Below, one piece after another: positions 45,931 to 55,540 of a stretch of DNA of 64,000 nucleotides (positions are counted from its first letter, which is position 1; the number at the start of each line of letters is the position of its first letter). The position numbers and the translations under genes are program-made. The notes under the pieces are model-generated. The model searched no databases, was not told the DNA's origin, and worked only from the letters and a program-made list of their open reading frames with translations. Location of the stretch: NCBI GenBank assembly GCA_039923855.1, contig JBDTBW010000089.1, forward strand, positions 1 to 64,000. The letters are read 5' to 3'. Origin of the DNA: 66-474 sp039923855 (GTDB lineage: Bacteria > Pseudomonadota > Gammaproteobacteria > Xanthomonadales > Rhodanobacteraceae).

Positions 45931-46467
45931 TCACATCCTGATCGGCCCCTGCACATGACATTTGTCGCGCGCGCTGCGCGCGTTCTGCACCGCGACGGCG
46001 TTGCCCTTCAACTGCTTGATCTCCAGCACCGTCTGCCAGTTGCGCATGCACAGACCGCCGAGTTTTGGCCCCAGCGAATACGAACGGCGTGCGTCGTTTT
46101 CCGCGGTCGTATAGTCCTTCGCGCGCACCGCGAGTTCCGCGCGGTATTGCAGGATGTCCGGCGCATCGGGCGCGAGCCGCAGCGCAGCATCCGTCTTGGC
46201 GATCGCGGCTTCGACATTGCCGGCAGCTTCCGCGTTGTGCGCATCCTTCAACGTCTCGTCGACTGCGGGATTGCGCAACGGCGCGACCTCGAGCACCGAG
46301 GTGTCGCGGGTGCCGGCAGCGCGGATCGACGCCACGACGTCGTGATCGGGCGCGCGCATGGTCTGCGCGGTCGGCGCCGGCGGTTGCGAACACGCGGCTA
46401 GTAAGGCGAACGCCACGCCCGCGCAAAGAATCGGGAAGAAATGCCGCGACACGCTTGAAACCATCAT
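45931..46467 (-). CDS. TPR-like lipoprotein
   Basis: 178 aa. The lipobox is FALLAACSQPP. A helical repeat region follows: DETLKDAHNAEAAGNVEAAIAKTDAALRLAPDAPDILQYRAELAVRAKDYTTAENDARRSY matches tetratricopeptide-like pairing. Its ATG is 4 bp after the mrcB stop, so it is probably co-transcribed with PBP1b. It may be a partner or activator of that enzyme (LpoB-like position), but no sequence similarity supports that. Confidence 0.72.
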   Translation of the reverse strand: MMVSSVSRHFFPILCAGVAFALLAACSQPPAPTAQTMRAPDHDVVASIRAAGTRDTSVLEVAPLRNPAVDETLKDAHNAEAAGNVEAAIAKTDAALRLAPDAPDILQYRAELAVRAKDYTTAENDARRSYSLGPKLGGLCMRNWQTVLEIKQLKGNAVAVQNARSARDKCHVQGPIRM

Positions 46468-46471
46468 TGCA

Positions 46472-48877
46472 TCAACGCTCCTGTTGTCCGCCGTCGTCGG
46501 GCGGCGGTTGGGGTGGTGGCGGCGCGGACGCTGGCAGCGCACCGTTGTTGTTGTTGCTGCTGTCGTTGTCATTGTCGCCGCCGACACCGGCGCCGAAGAA
46601 GTCGCGCACCTGTTGCATGAAACAACCGCCCGACGCCGCAGGCGCATAGCCGTTGATGAAGGGATACTGATGCGCGCCGTTGCAATCGGCTTGCGTACCT
46701 TCGCCCGTGCCGGGATCGATCCACGCGAACTCCGTTCCCGAACCCGGTGATGCCGGCAGCGGTTGCGTCGGCAATTTCTGGAACAACGCCTGCCACACCC
46801 GCAACGCGCCGGTCGCGCCCCACAGACCCGTCGGTTTGTTGTCGTCGCGGCCGACCCACACTACCGCCAGATGCTGGCCGGTGAATCCCGCGAACCACGA
46901 ATCGCGCTGGCTGTCGGAGGTGCCGGTCTTGCCCGCCGCGTGCAGCCACGACAACGAGGAATCGCCGAGCGCGGCGGCGGTGCCGTATTGCACGACCTGC
47001 TGCATCGCCCAGCGGGTCAAACGTTCCGCTGGTTGATATTCGCCCTGACCTTGCTGCACACCGTAACGCTTGATCGCCTCGCCCTTGGCGTTGGTCACAC
47101 CGCGTAACGTCGACAGCGGCAGCGCGTGCCCGTCCGCGGCGAAGTATTGATACAACTGCGTCACCTGGAACGGGGACAAATCGATCGCGCCGAGCAGCAA
47201 CGACGGATTGGCCGGCACGTTGTCCAAGCCGAACGAGCGCAGGAATTTCGCCACCCGTTCGACGCCAAGCTGCATCCCCAGATGCACGCTGGCGAGGTTG
47301 TACGAATGCGCCAATGCCTCGACCATCGGCACGCGGCCGTGCGCGATGTGGTCGTCGTTGCTCGGCGACCACACCGTTCCATTCGGCTGGCGCAGCGAGA
47401 TCGGGGTATCGTCCAGCATCGACGAGAGATTCCAGCGCTGCGGTTGCGCCAATGCCATCAGGTAATAGAACGGTTTGATTGCCGAACCGATCGAACGGCG
47501 CGCGTCATAGGCGCGATTGAAACCGTGCAGATCGGACTGGCGACCGCCGACCATCGCCAGCACGCTGCCGTCGGCAGCATCGGTCACCACCACCGCGCCT
47601 TCCGCGGCGCGGCCGCGTTTGCCGAGCGAAGCCAGTGTCGAATCCAGCGCGCGCTCGGCGTAAATCTGCGCGGCGGGATCGAGCGTGGTGAACACCGACA
47701 AGCCGCCGCCGCGCAATTGCCCGTCGCTGAAATCCTGGGTGAGTTGCGCGCGCATCGCTTCCATGAAAGCCGGGAAGCGATCGGCCACCAGTTGCGGCAC
47801 GGCGGAAACGCCAAGCGGCGTCGCTTTCGCCGCCCGCCATTGCGGATCGTCGAGCAGGCCGGTTTGATGGAACACGTCCAGCGCGATATTGCGTCGCGCC
47901 AGCGCGCGATCGGGATAACGGCGCGGATCGTACAGGCTCGGCCCCTGGATCATCCCGACTAGCAAAGCATCTTCCTGCGGACGCAGGGTCTGCACGGGAC
48001 GGCCGAAATAAAATTGACTCGCCGCGGCGAACCCGTGCACCGCCTGATTGCCCTGCTGGCCCAAAAACACCTCGTTGCAATAGGCATCCAGAATCTGCCC
48101 CTTGCTGTAATGCGCCTCGATCAGCATCGACAATAGCGCTTCGTTGAACTTGCGGATGAAACTGCGATTGCGATCGAGAAAAAGATTGCGCACCAGTTGC
48201 TGGGTCAGCGTGGACGCACCCTGCACCACATGGCCCGCGCGCAGGTTGGCGAACGCGGCGCGCAGGATCGCGGTGACGTCGATGCCGTGGTGATGCGCGA
48301 AATCGCGATCCTCGACCGCTTGCAAACCTGTCACCAGCAGCGGTGGCAATTCGTCCAGCCGCACCACCTGGCGTTCCTCTTGTTCTGCGCCATACAGCGT
48401 TGCAATGCGCGCGGGATCGAGATGGGTTTCGTGCAGCGTCTGCCCGGACGTCAGATCCTTGACGCTCGCGATCTGGCCATGCAACAGCGCGACCTGCACG
48501 CGACGCGGCAATTCGCCGCCATCGGGACCGGCGTAGCCACGGGAGGCGATGACGAAGTACTCGCCATCGCGATTGAAACTGCCGGGCACATGCGCAGCTA
48601 CGTCAGGCGTGTACCCCGCGGCGGTCAGTTCCAGCGCCAGTGCGTCGGCGCTCATCGCAACGCCGATGCTAAGCCGCTGCGGCCGCGCGAACACGCGGGT
48701 CGGTTGCGAAAACGCGATCTCGCCCACGCGCGAGCGCACGCGCGCGTCCAGCGTCAGCATGTACGGGATCAGGAACCCGAACGCGAAGCCCGCGCCGATC
48801 AACACCGGCCAGCGCAGCCAGGGCCACCCACGCGAGAAAGCCACGCGCGCGCGATCGGGGAAAGACGACTCGTTCAT
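46472..48877 (-). CDS. mrcB: Bifunctional penicillin-binding protein 1B
   Basis: 801 aa. A cytoplasmic start and one membrane helix (WPVLIGAGFAFGFLIPYML) are followed by a UB2H-like region. The GT51 glycosyltransferase has catalytic Glu in AVEDRDFAHHHGID and QGASTLTQQLVRNLF. The transpeptidase has the SxxK box in RRSIGSAIKPFYYL, SYN in LAHSYNLASVH and KTGTS. The C-terminal tail is low-complexity (NDNDSSNNNNGALPAS then PPPPQPPP). It polymerises and cross-links peptidoglycan. Confidence 0.96.
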   Translation of the reverse strand: MNESSFPDRARVAFSRGWPWLRWPVLIGAGFAFGFLIPYMLTLDARVRSRVGEIAFSQPTRVFARPQRLSIGVAMSADALALELTAAGYTPDVAAHVPGSFNRDGEYFVIASRGYAGPDGGELPRRVQVALLHGQIASVKDLTSGQTLHETHLDPARIATLYGAEQEERQVVRLDELPPLLVTGLQAVEDRDFAHHHGIDVTAILRAAFANLRAGHVVQGASTLTQQLVRNLFLDRNRSFIRKFNEALLSMLIEAHYSKGQILDAYCNEVFLGQQGNQAVHGFAAASQFYFGRPVQTLRPQEDALLVGMIQGPSLYDPRRYPDRALARRNIALDVFHQTGLLDDPQWRAAKATPLGVSAVPQLVADRFPAFMEAMRAQLTQDFSDGQLRGGGLSVFTTLDPAAQIYAERALDSTLASLGKRGRAAEGAVVVTDAADGSVLAMVGGRQSDLHGFNRAYDARRSIGSAIKPFYYLMALAQPQRWNLSSMLDDTPISLRQPNGTVWSPSNDDHIAHGRVPMVEALAHSYNLASVHLGMQLGVERVAKFLRSFGLDNVPANPSLLLGAIDLSPFQVTQLYQYFAADGHALPLSTLRGVTNAKGEAIKRYGVQQGQGEYQPAERLTRWAMQQVVQYGTAAALGDSSLSWLHAAGKTGTSDSQRDSWFAGFTGQHLAVVWVGRDDNKPTGLWGATGALRVWQALFQKLPTQPLPASPGSGTEFAWIDPGTGEGTQADCNGAHQYPFINGYAPAASGGCFMQQVRDFFGAGVGGDNDNDSSNNNNGALPASAPPPPQPPPDDGGQQER

Positions 48878-49010
48878 CCGGAGAGGCAAACCGAAAGTCG
48901 CGCAGTGTAAGGCATCCGGGTAAGCACAATGGAAAGTCGATTGCCCGGGGATTCAGACAACACGCGAGCATGAAACGTTCGCGGCAATCCATTCGCAATC
49001 CTGCCGGCCA

Positions 49011-49985
49011 TCAGCCGTTGCCCAGCAGGTCATAGGCCACCGCGCGCAAGCCCATCGAATAGCGCGCATAGCGGCCCGTGAGCGTTTCGCGCAGCACCGG
49101 CCACAGGCGGCGCGTACGAGCGGCAGGCAAACCGAGGCGCAACTCGAGATGCGCGAGTTTGCCGCGCACGTTATCGACATGCGCCGCGGGAACGCGCGCA
49201 CCGAGCCACTGCAATCGCTGGAGCAACGCATTGCCGCGGCGGATCATCCATTCGAGATAGGCGATGCGCGGCTCGGCTGCGCGCGCCCATTTGTCCGCCA
49301 GGTTGCGGCGTTGTGCGCCGATCTGGTTGCCGCCGTGCTGGCGGTAATCCATCAACGGCGTTTCTAGGCAATCCACTTCGCCGATCGCCGCGGCGATGAT
49401 CGCCAGCCATTCGTCGTGCACCCAGTCGCCGGGAAACGGCAACGCATCGGCCAGCAGCGCGCGGCGCAAGGCCAGTGTGGCGCCGGTCGCCAGATTTCGC
49501 CGCAACAACACCTCGAAAGCGCGGCCGCGATGGATACCAGCGATTTCCTCGCGGCTGGCTTCCAGCGCGCGAAACAGCGTGCACCGCAAATCCTTGCCAT
49601 CGGCGTCGATCAATCGGGCGTCCGCATGCAGCAGGCCCAGGCGCGGGCGCCGTTCGAACGGCGCGAGCATCGCGGCGAGTTTGGCCCGATGCCAGACATC
49701 GTCCTGATCGCAGAGAAAAAGAATGTCGCTGGACGCATCGCCCAATGCGGCCTCGAAGTTTTTCGCGTAACCGAGATTCCCCGGATTGCGTGCGAGCGAA
49801 ACGCCGATCCCGCGCGCGATCGCGGCTTCGCGCAGCGAGGCCAGCAAATCCCAGGTGCCGTCGCGCGATGCGTCGTCGCGCACCACGATTTCAGCCGGCA
49901 GCCGCGTTTGCGCCAGCAGGCTGTCCCACAAGGCGGGAAGGAAACGAATGCCGTTGTAGGTGCACAGCACGACGGAAGCCGACAT
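49011..49985 (-). CDS. Family 2 glycosyltransferase (rhamnosyltransferase-like)
   Basis: 324 aa. The GT-A fold begins VVLCTYNGIRFLPALWDSLLAQTRLPAEIVVRDDASRDGT. LFLCDQDDVW carries the DXD, and WVHDEWLAII is the usual acceptor-base region. The C-terminal 100 residues are helical. The DQDDVWHRAKL wording resembles O-antigen or capsule rhamnosyltransferases, but the sugar cannot be assigned. It follows the epimerase-like gene on the same strand. Confidence 0.85.
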   Translation of the reverse strand: MSASVVLCTYNGIRFLPALWDSLLAQTRLPAEIVVRDDASRDGTWDLLASLREAAIARGIGVSLARNPGNLGYAKNFEAALGDASSDILFLCDQDDVWHRAKLAAMLAPFERRPRLGLLHADARLIDADGKDLRCTLFRALEASREEIAGIHRGRAFEVLLRRNLATGATLALRRALLADALPFPGDWVHDEWLAIIAAAIGEVDCLETPLMDYRQHGGNQIGAQRRNLADKWARAAEPRIAYLEWMIRRGNALLQRLQWLGARVPAAHVDNVRGKLAHLELRLGLPAARTRRLWPVLRETLTGRYARYSMGLRAVAYDLLGNG

Positions 49986-50060
49986 GCGCGAATCCGATAA
50001 AAGAAAGCGCGCGAAGTTTAAACGTTCGCGGGGATTGGCACAGCAGCGCGGATCGCGCCG

Positions 50061-50918
50061 TCAAAGTCCGAAGCTGCGCGCATCCGGATGGAACCCGCGT
50101 GGATGCACGCCCAGCAATCGTTCCAGATCGCCATTGTCGGCGATCAAATCCTCGCGCAAGCGCGACAATGGGCCGCGCAACGGTGGCAACAGCCGCGCTG
50201 TGACGGCGGTGACGAATGCAGGCATCGGCAATGGCAGCGTCCGCGCCGGCAGACTCGCGCGCACCCGCGCGAACATCGCCGCCGCGCTCAGGCGTTCGCC
50301 GCCGCCAACTTGCACGATGCGATCGAGCGCTAACGGCGTTTCCAATGCGGTCAGCGCCGCCAATGCCAAATCCTGCGCATGCACGGGTTGACGCAATCCC
50401 GTTCCCGCTGGCTCCGGGAAAACGCGCCAACGCAGCGCGCGGCGCGCAATCGGGCTCAGGCTGCCGTCCGTGCCGGCGCCATAGATCAGGGTCGGACGCA
50501 GAATGGTCCAGCCGATGCCGCGTTGCGCGCATACTTCCGCCACGGCGGCTTCCGCATCGCGCAGGCGTTGCGCCAGCGCGCGTTCGGCGGCGACCGGGGA
50601 CGCGCGTTTGCTGTCCGCGCTCATCGAACTGGTGGCGACCATGCGCCTCAACGCGGGAAGCTGCGCGCATTGCAACCATGACGCGAGCGAATCCAGCGGA
50701 GCGAAGCTGATCAGCGATTGCGCGTCATCGACGCCAGAAGGACAGGCGTCTGGCAGATGGCCACGCAGCCATTCAATCCCGCCACAGTTTTCACGCGGCA
50801 ACCGCGACACCGCGAACGTGCGCGCACCGCGTTCGGCCAGCATCGGCAACAGGAAGCGGCCGACCTGGCTGCTCGCGCCGAATAGCAGTACCGGCGCAAA
50901 GACTGGATCCCGTGTCAT
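50061..50918 (-). CDS. NAD-dependent epimerase/dehydratase-like protein
   Basis: 285 aa. A Rossmann start is present, PVLLFGASSQVGRFLLPMLAERG, with the nucleotide motif GASSQVG. The strand-4 Ser region is VATSSMSADSK, and LRPTLIYGAGTDGS is typical of atypical short-chain/epimerase proteins such as NAD(P)-binding NmrA-like enzymes. No YxxxK motif is seen, so it may be a non-catalytic or redox-sensor member. Same strand and close to the glycosyltransferase. Confidence 0.78.
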   Translation of the reverse strand: MTRDPVFAPVLLFGASSQVGRFLLPMLAERGARTFAVSRLPRENCGGIEWLRGHLPDACPSGVDDAQSLISFAPLDSLASWLQCAQLPALRRMVATSSMSADSKRASPVAAERALAQRLRDAEAAVAEVCAQRGIGWTILRPTLIYGAGTDGSLSPIARRALRWRVFPEPAGTGLRQPVHAQDLALAALTALETPLALDRIVQVGGGERLSAAAMFARVRASLPARTLPLPMPAFVTAVTARLLPPLRGPLSRLREDLIADNGDLERLLGVHPRGFHPDARSFGL

Positions 50919-50958
50919 CGCACGCTCTTGTGCTGCACGGGATGAGTGCATCCTGCAC

Positions 50959-52635
50959 TCAATTTCCGTAGCCGATCCGCGCATCCGTCTCATCGATGCG
51001 CGGATCGCCGGGCGCAAGCCGCCGCGCCTCGTCCAGCGCGCGGCGCGCATCGTCATAGCGGCCCTGATCGCCAAGCTTGCGCGCGCGGTCGATCCATGCG
51101 CTGCCGAGATCCTGTTGCATCGGAGACAATGCCGGATCACCGGGGCTCAATTGCGCCAACGTTGCCAGCAGATCGCCGGCGTGTTGCAGACGGCCCCCGT
51201 GCATCGCCTGTCCAAACAGATCGTGCGCCATCCGCGGCAGCGTTTGCAAGCCGGCCTGGGCTTGCGCGTTGCCGCCGTCGATCGCAAGTGCGGCGCGATA
51301 CAAGTCATAGGCGCTGTCGCCGGGCGGCAGCATCAGTTCGCCGCGATGCGCAGCATTGTTCGCCTGCCGCACCAACCGTGCGACCTTGGCCGACAGCGCG
51401 GGCGACAAGGCCGGCGTGAACGGCGGTTGCCCCGCATCGGCGGTGCGCGGCGTCCGCGCGGAGGCGTGCATGCGCGAACGCGCGGCGGCGAGATCGGCGG
51501 ATTTCGGCGCCAACTTGCCGGCAGCATCCAACAGTTGCTTCGCATCATCCTGATTCCCCGAATCGATCGCGGCATTGGCGCGCACGATCAGCGCCTGCGC
51601 GACTTGGCCGAGTCCCTGGCGCGCCCCGGCGTTGCCGGGATCGTCGGCGAGCACGGCCTGGAATTGCGCGAGCGCGTTGTCGTTGCCCGTGCCGGTGAAC
51701 TTGCCCGCGCGCAGATCGGTTTCGCCTTGCGCGAGATGACGATCGCGTTGTGCCTGCGAATCGTGTTCGGCCTGCGCGATCGCCGCGCGCAGGGCCGGCA
51801 ACTGCGCGTTGCTCGGCAGCAATCCCGCCAGCCGATCGAGCGTGCGCTGCGCGCCGGCACGATCGCCCCTGGCCAATTGATCCTTGACGCGCGCGGCCAG
51901 CGCGTCGCCGACCTGGTCGAGCCCGTGCCGCGCAACCGCGTTGCCAGGTTCGGCCGCCAGCACGCGCCGGTACAACCCGGCGGCGCCGCTCCTGCCGTCG
52001 ATGCGGCCCGCCGCCAGTGCCGCCTGCGCCTGATCGAGCGAAGTTTCGACGCCGGTGCCGTGGCTGGCGGACTTGGCCAATGCTGCGTCAACTTCCGCGA
52101 CGCCGGAACCGCCGCCGAGCAGACCGCGCGCTTCCTCCAGCGCCGCGCGCGCGTCATCGAGCTTGCCGGCATTCAGTTCCTGTTTCGCGCGCGCCAACTC
52201 TGCCGCGCCGACCTTGCGCAAACCGCCCAGCGCCTGCTCGCTGTCCGGATCGAGCGCCAACGCCGCTTCGTACAAATCGCGCGCGCTGTCGGGCGAGCCG
52301 GAGAGTTTGCCCTGCCCCAGCGCCTGATCGGCGCGCGTCAACAGCGAATTCAACTGGGTGCGCGGCAGATCCGCGCGCAACGTGTTCTGGTGACTCCACA
52401 CCCACACGCCGCCGAGCACCACGATCGCGATGACCACGCCGATCACCCACGCGAATGCGCGACGCGGCGGTGACGACGCGGCGGTGCGCGCACGGCGCGG
52501 CGCGTCGATCGACAATGAAGGCAGATCGTCCGATTCACGCTGCGGTGGCAGCGCGTCGAGATTGTCGAGATCGCCGAATACCGGCTCGGTGCGTGCGCGG
52601 GGATCGCGCGAGGGTGGATCCTGGCGTCCGCTCAT
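50959..52635 (-). CDS. TPR-rich single-pass membrane protein
   Basis: 558 aa. A charged cytoplasmic N-terminus (1-58) is followed by one helix (about 62-80, AFAWVIGVVIAIVVLGGVWVW). A long periplasmic array of tetratricopeptide-like units follows, repeatedly reading ARDLYEAALALDPDSEQALGGLRKV, GLYRRVLAAEPGNAVARHGLDQV and LAQFQAVLADDPGNAGARQGLGQV. Such scaffolds mediate protein-protein contacts; partners are unknown. It lies between relA and the epimerase-like gene on the same strand. Confidence 0.8.
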   Translation of the reverse strand: MSGRQDPPSRDPRARTEPVFGDLDNLDALPPQRESDDLPSLSIDAPRRARTAASSPPRRAFAWVIGVVIAIVVLGGVWVWSHQNTLRADLPRTQLNSLLTRADQALGQGKLSGSPDSARDLYEAALALDPDSEQALGGLRKVGAAELARAKQELNAGKLDDARAALEEARGLLGGGSGVAEVDAALAKSASHGTGVETSLDQAQAALAAGRIDGRSGAAGLYRRVLAAEPGNAVARHGLDQVGDALAARVKDQLARGDRAGAQRTLDRLAGLLPSNAQLPALRAAIAQAEHDSQAQRDRHLAQGETDLRAGKFTGTGNDNALAQFQAVLADDPGNAGARQGLGQVAQALIVRANAAIDSGNQDDAKQLLDAAGKLAPKSADLAAARSRMHASARTPRTADAGQPPFTPALSPALSAKVARLVRQANNAAHRGELMLPPGDSAYDLYRAALAIDGGNAQAQAGLQTLPRMAHDLFGQAMHGGRLQHAGDLLATLAQLSPGDPALSPMQQDLGSAWIDRARKLGDQGRYDDARRALDEARRLAPGDPRIDETDARIGYGN

Positions 52636-52711
52636 GAATTTCCATGATGAGTGTGGGCCGCCGCAAGCTTAGCACCGCGCGCCCGATGTCGAACGCGCGC
52701 GGTGCCCGCGT

Positions 52712-54841
52712 TCAGGCGCTGGCAAGCCGGCGCGCGTCGATCACGTTGGATAAAGCGGACAGCTTCGCCAGCAGTGACGACAATTCGCCGAAGTCGCGCA
52801 GACGCAAGGTGAAGCGCATCGAGACTTCGCCGTGCGATGGATCGCTGCGACTGTTCGAGGCGACGATTTGCGCGCCGGCGTTGGCGATGGTGTTGGTCAC
52901 ATCGCGTTGCAGATTCTTGCGGTCGTAACCGGACACCGCGATGTCGACCTCGTAGGCCCGCTCTGGCGCGCTGCCCCAATGCACCTCGATCACGCGTTCG
53001 CTCGCGCGCTCGCGCAGGCGCGCCAGGCTCGCGCAATCGGCACGGTGCACGGTGACACCGCGCCCGCGGGTGATGAAGCCCGCAACCGCATCGCCCGGCA
53101 GCGGCTGGCAGCAGCGCGCCAACGTGGTCAAGAGATTGCCGACGCCCTCGATCGTCAATGCGACATGTTTCGGCGCGGCGCGCGACGATGGCGATTTCAT
53201 TGTCGTGATCGCCGGCGCCGGTTGCGGCTCTGTCTCGCCCAGCGCGCGCGCCAGCGCGCCGGTACCGACTTCGCCGAGCGCCAGCGCGATCAGCAACTCC
53301 TCGTGCGTTTTTTGTCCAAGCTTGCCGTGCACGCGCTCGACGGCGCGCTCGCTCAAAGCGAGGCGTTTCAATTCGCGTTCCAGTATTTGCCGGCCCGCCG
53401 CGAGATTGCCATCGGCTTCGGCGCGCCGGAACCATGCCCGCACTTTGTCGCGCGCGCTGGCGGTGTGCAGGAATCCCTGATGCGGCGACAGCCAGTCGCG
53501 GCGCGGCGCGGGTTCCTTCGCGGTGAGAATTTCGACGCGATCGCCGCTGGCGGGCTGGTGTGTCAAAGGCACGATCCGTCCGTTGACCTTGGCGCCGCGG
53601 CAGCGATGCCCGACCATCGTATGCACGTGGTAGGCGAAATCCAGCACGGTGGCGCCGGCAGCGAGATCGAACACCTCGCCTTTCGGCGTCAAGAGATAAA
53701 CGCGATCCTCGGCCAGTTCGCCACGCAACCCCGCGAGCAAAGCCGCGCCGTCCTCGCCGTCATCCTCGCGCGCTTCCAGCAATCGCCGCATCCACGCCAC
53801 GCGTTTTTGATACGCGGCATCGGCGCCACCGCCTTCCTTGTAACGCCAATGCGCGGCCACGCCCAACTCCGCCGCGCGGTGCATCTCGCGGGTGCGGATC
53901 TGCACTTCCAGCGTCTTGCCGCCGGGGCCGATCACGGCGGTATGCAGCGATTGGTAATCGTTGCCCTTGGGACGCGCGATGTAGTCGTCGAACTCGCCCG
54001 GCAGATTCGGCCACAGCGCGTGCACCACGCCGAGCGCGGCGTAGCAGTCGCCGATGCCGCCGGTCAGCACGCGCAACGCGCGGATGTCGTAGAGCTCGCC
54101 GAATTCGACGCCCTTGCGCTGCATTTTTTTCCAGATCGAATGGATATGCTTGGGTCGGCCGGCGACGTCGGCGTCGATGCCTTGCTCGCGCAGCGCCGCG
54201 CGCAGCGCGTCGGTACAACGCACGATCCAGGCTTCGCGAACGGCGCGGCGCTCGTCCAGCAACGCGGCGATCCGCTTGTAGGTCTGCGGCTGCAGGTAGC
54301 GGAATGCGATGTCCTCCAGTTCCCACTTGACCTGCCAGATGCCCAGCCGGTTGGCCAGTGGCGCATGGATGTCGTCGGTCAGTTCGGCCAGTGCGCGCCG
54401 CTGCGGCTCGGGCCATTCCGCGGCGGTGCGCATCGTCGCCAACTGCCGCGCCAGCAAGAGATACACCACCCGCAGGTCGCGGATGATCGCCAGCAGCAGG
54501 CGCCGCAAACCTTCCGCACCGCCGTGACCACCGCGTTGGGCGTGCAGCATCCACACCCGCTCGGCTTCGCGCTGACCCTCGACCAGCCGCCGCACCGACG
54601 CGGATAATCCGGCCGATTGCGTCGCCCATACTCCGGGGTTGTCGCGCGCAAGCGCATACCACCATGCCGCCGCGCGGGTATCGTCATCGCAACCCAGCGC
54701 ATCGAGCAACTCGCAGACCTTCCCGGTCAGCGCGCGTTCCCCGGCGACAAGAGATTGCGCGACGACGCGCGGTGCGCGATCGGCTCCGGTCGCCTCGGTG
54801 GCTTGCGTATCTTGATCAGGGGTGCTCACGATCCGACTCAT
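52712..54841 (-). CDS. relA: (p)ppGpp synthetase RelA
   Basis: 709 aa. The N-terminal hydrolase-like domain lacks the HD pair, as in RelA rather than SpoT. The synthetase motif FDDYIARPKGNDYQSLHTAV is intact. The TGS domain (VYLLTPKGEVFDLAAGATVLDFAYHVHTMVGH) and a C-terminal ACT domain complete the protein. It makes (p)ppGpp at the ribosome during amino-acid starvation. ATG 54841 is preferred over the GTG 6 bp upstream. Repeat A4 lies 15 bp upstream of the ATG in sense orientation. Confidence 0.94.
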   Translation of the reverse strand: MSRIVSTPDQDTQATEATGADRAPRVVAQSLVAGERALTGKVCELLDALGCDDDTRAAAWWYALARDNPGVWATQSAGLSASVRRLVEGQREAERVWMLHAQRGGHGGAEGLRRLLLAIIRDLRVVYLLLARQLATMRTAAEWPEPQRRALAELTDDIHAPLANRLGIWQVKWELEDIAFRYLQPQTYKRIAALLDERRAVREAWIVRCTDALRAALREQGIDADVAGRPKHIHSIWKKMQRKGVEFGELYDIRALRVLTGGIGDCYAALGVVHALWPNLPGEFDDYIARPKGNDYQSLHTAVIGPGGKTLEVQIRTREMHRAAELGVAAHWRYKEGGGADAAYQKRVAWMRRLLEAREDDGEDGAALLAGLRGELAEDRVYLLTPKGEVFDLAAGATVLDFAYHVHTMVGHRCRGAKVNGRIVPLTHQPASGDRVEILTAKEPAPRRDWLSPHQGFLHTASARDKVRAWFRRAEADGNLAAGRQILERELKRLALSERAVERVHGKLGQKTHEELLIALALGEVGTGALARALGETEPQPAPAITTMKSPSSRAAPKHVALTIEGVGNLLTTLARCCQPLPGDAVAGFITRGRGVTVHRADCASLARLRERASERVIEVHWGSAPERAYEVDIAVSGYDRKNLQRDVTNTIANAGAQIVASNSRSDPSHGEVSMRFTLRLRDFGELSSLLAKLSALSNVIDARRLASA

Positions 54842-54856
54842 CGCCACAACGCAAGG

Positions 54857-54974
54857 AAATCTTCTGCAAAACGTCGCGAGGATAAGCAGGTTGATCGGAT
54901 GGCGTCAGATAACCGCCCTGATCCAGGCACCGCCGGCAGCCAAGATGCCGAGCGCAGCAACTTTGCGAAGATTC
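54857..54974 (-). repeat. Family A structured repeat, copy A4
   Basis: 118 bp, sense to relA. The ends AATCTTCTGCAAAACG and the complement of CTTTGCGAAGATT pair with one bulge. The inner left arm AGTTGCTGCGCTCGGCATCT and TGCCGGCGGTGC match A1, A2 and A3; the right half is degenerate and lacks the TGTACTGACGTGTACA hairpin. It is the shortest copy. Confidence 0.7.
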
Positions 54975-55073
54975 CCAAGCGGAAAGCCTGCTGAAAGGGC
55001 CACAGTGTAACCGTTGCGTCGCGTCGACCAGCCCCTGTGACGGCGCGCATCCCGCTGCTATGATCGCGAACTT

Positions 55074-55538
55074 ATGCGTATCCGACTTGCGTTGCCAACC
55101 GCCCTTTGCCTGCTGCTGGCCGCACTGCCGGCGTTTGCCCAGCAGTTCTCCTCGCTGGAAGAACGCATGTCCGCGTCCGATTTCAAGGCATCCGGACTCG
55201 ACAAGCTCTCGCCCGACGAGTTGAAGTATCTAGACGGCTGGTTGAGCACGCACCAACAGGTACGGACCGTCGGCGCCAACGGCAAGCCGGTGTTCTATCC
55301 GGAAGACACCCGGCGCCAGAAATTCGAAACCCATCTACTCGGCAGCTTCAGCGGCTGGAACGGCGCCTCGCAGTTCACCTTGAGCAACGGTCAGGTCTGG
55401 AAACAGGCCGAGGATGGCGCGGTGTCGTGCCCCACCGTCACCAACCCGACCGTCACCATCAAGCCGATGATCCTCGGAAGCTGGCTGATGTACGTGCAAG
55501 GGTGTGGGGAGAGCGTGCGCGTGGAGCGGGTGAAGTAA
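55074..55538 (+). CDS. Small exported protein of unknown function
   Basis: 154 aa. Signal peptide MRIRLALPTALCLLLAALPAFAQ. The mature part contains SASDFKASGLDKLSPDELKYLDGWLSTH, then FSGWNGASQFTLSNGQVWKQAEDGAVSCP and PMILGSWLMYVQGCGESVRVERVK with two cysteines. The closing beta-rich segment is a pattern seen in many short secreted proteins of this group. No catalytic motif. It is divergent from relA. Confidence 0.75.
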   Translation: MRIRLALPTALCLLLAALPAFAQQFSSLEERMSASDFKASGLDKLSPDELKYLDGWLSTHQQVRTVGANGKPVFYPEDTRRQKFETHLLGSFSGWNGASQFTLSNGQVWKQAEDGAVSCPTVTNPTVTIKPMILGSWLMYVQGCGESVRVERVK

Positions 55539-55540
55539 GT

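Noticed and set aside
52832..54607. 591-codon plus-strand frame opposite relA
   Set aside because: RelA on the other strand is complete; no motif supports this frame.
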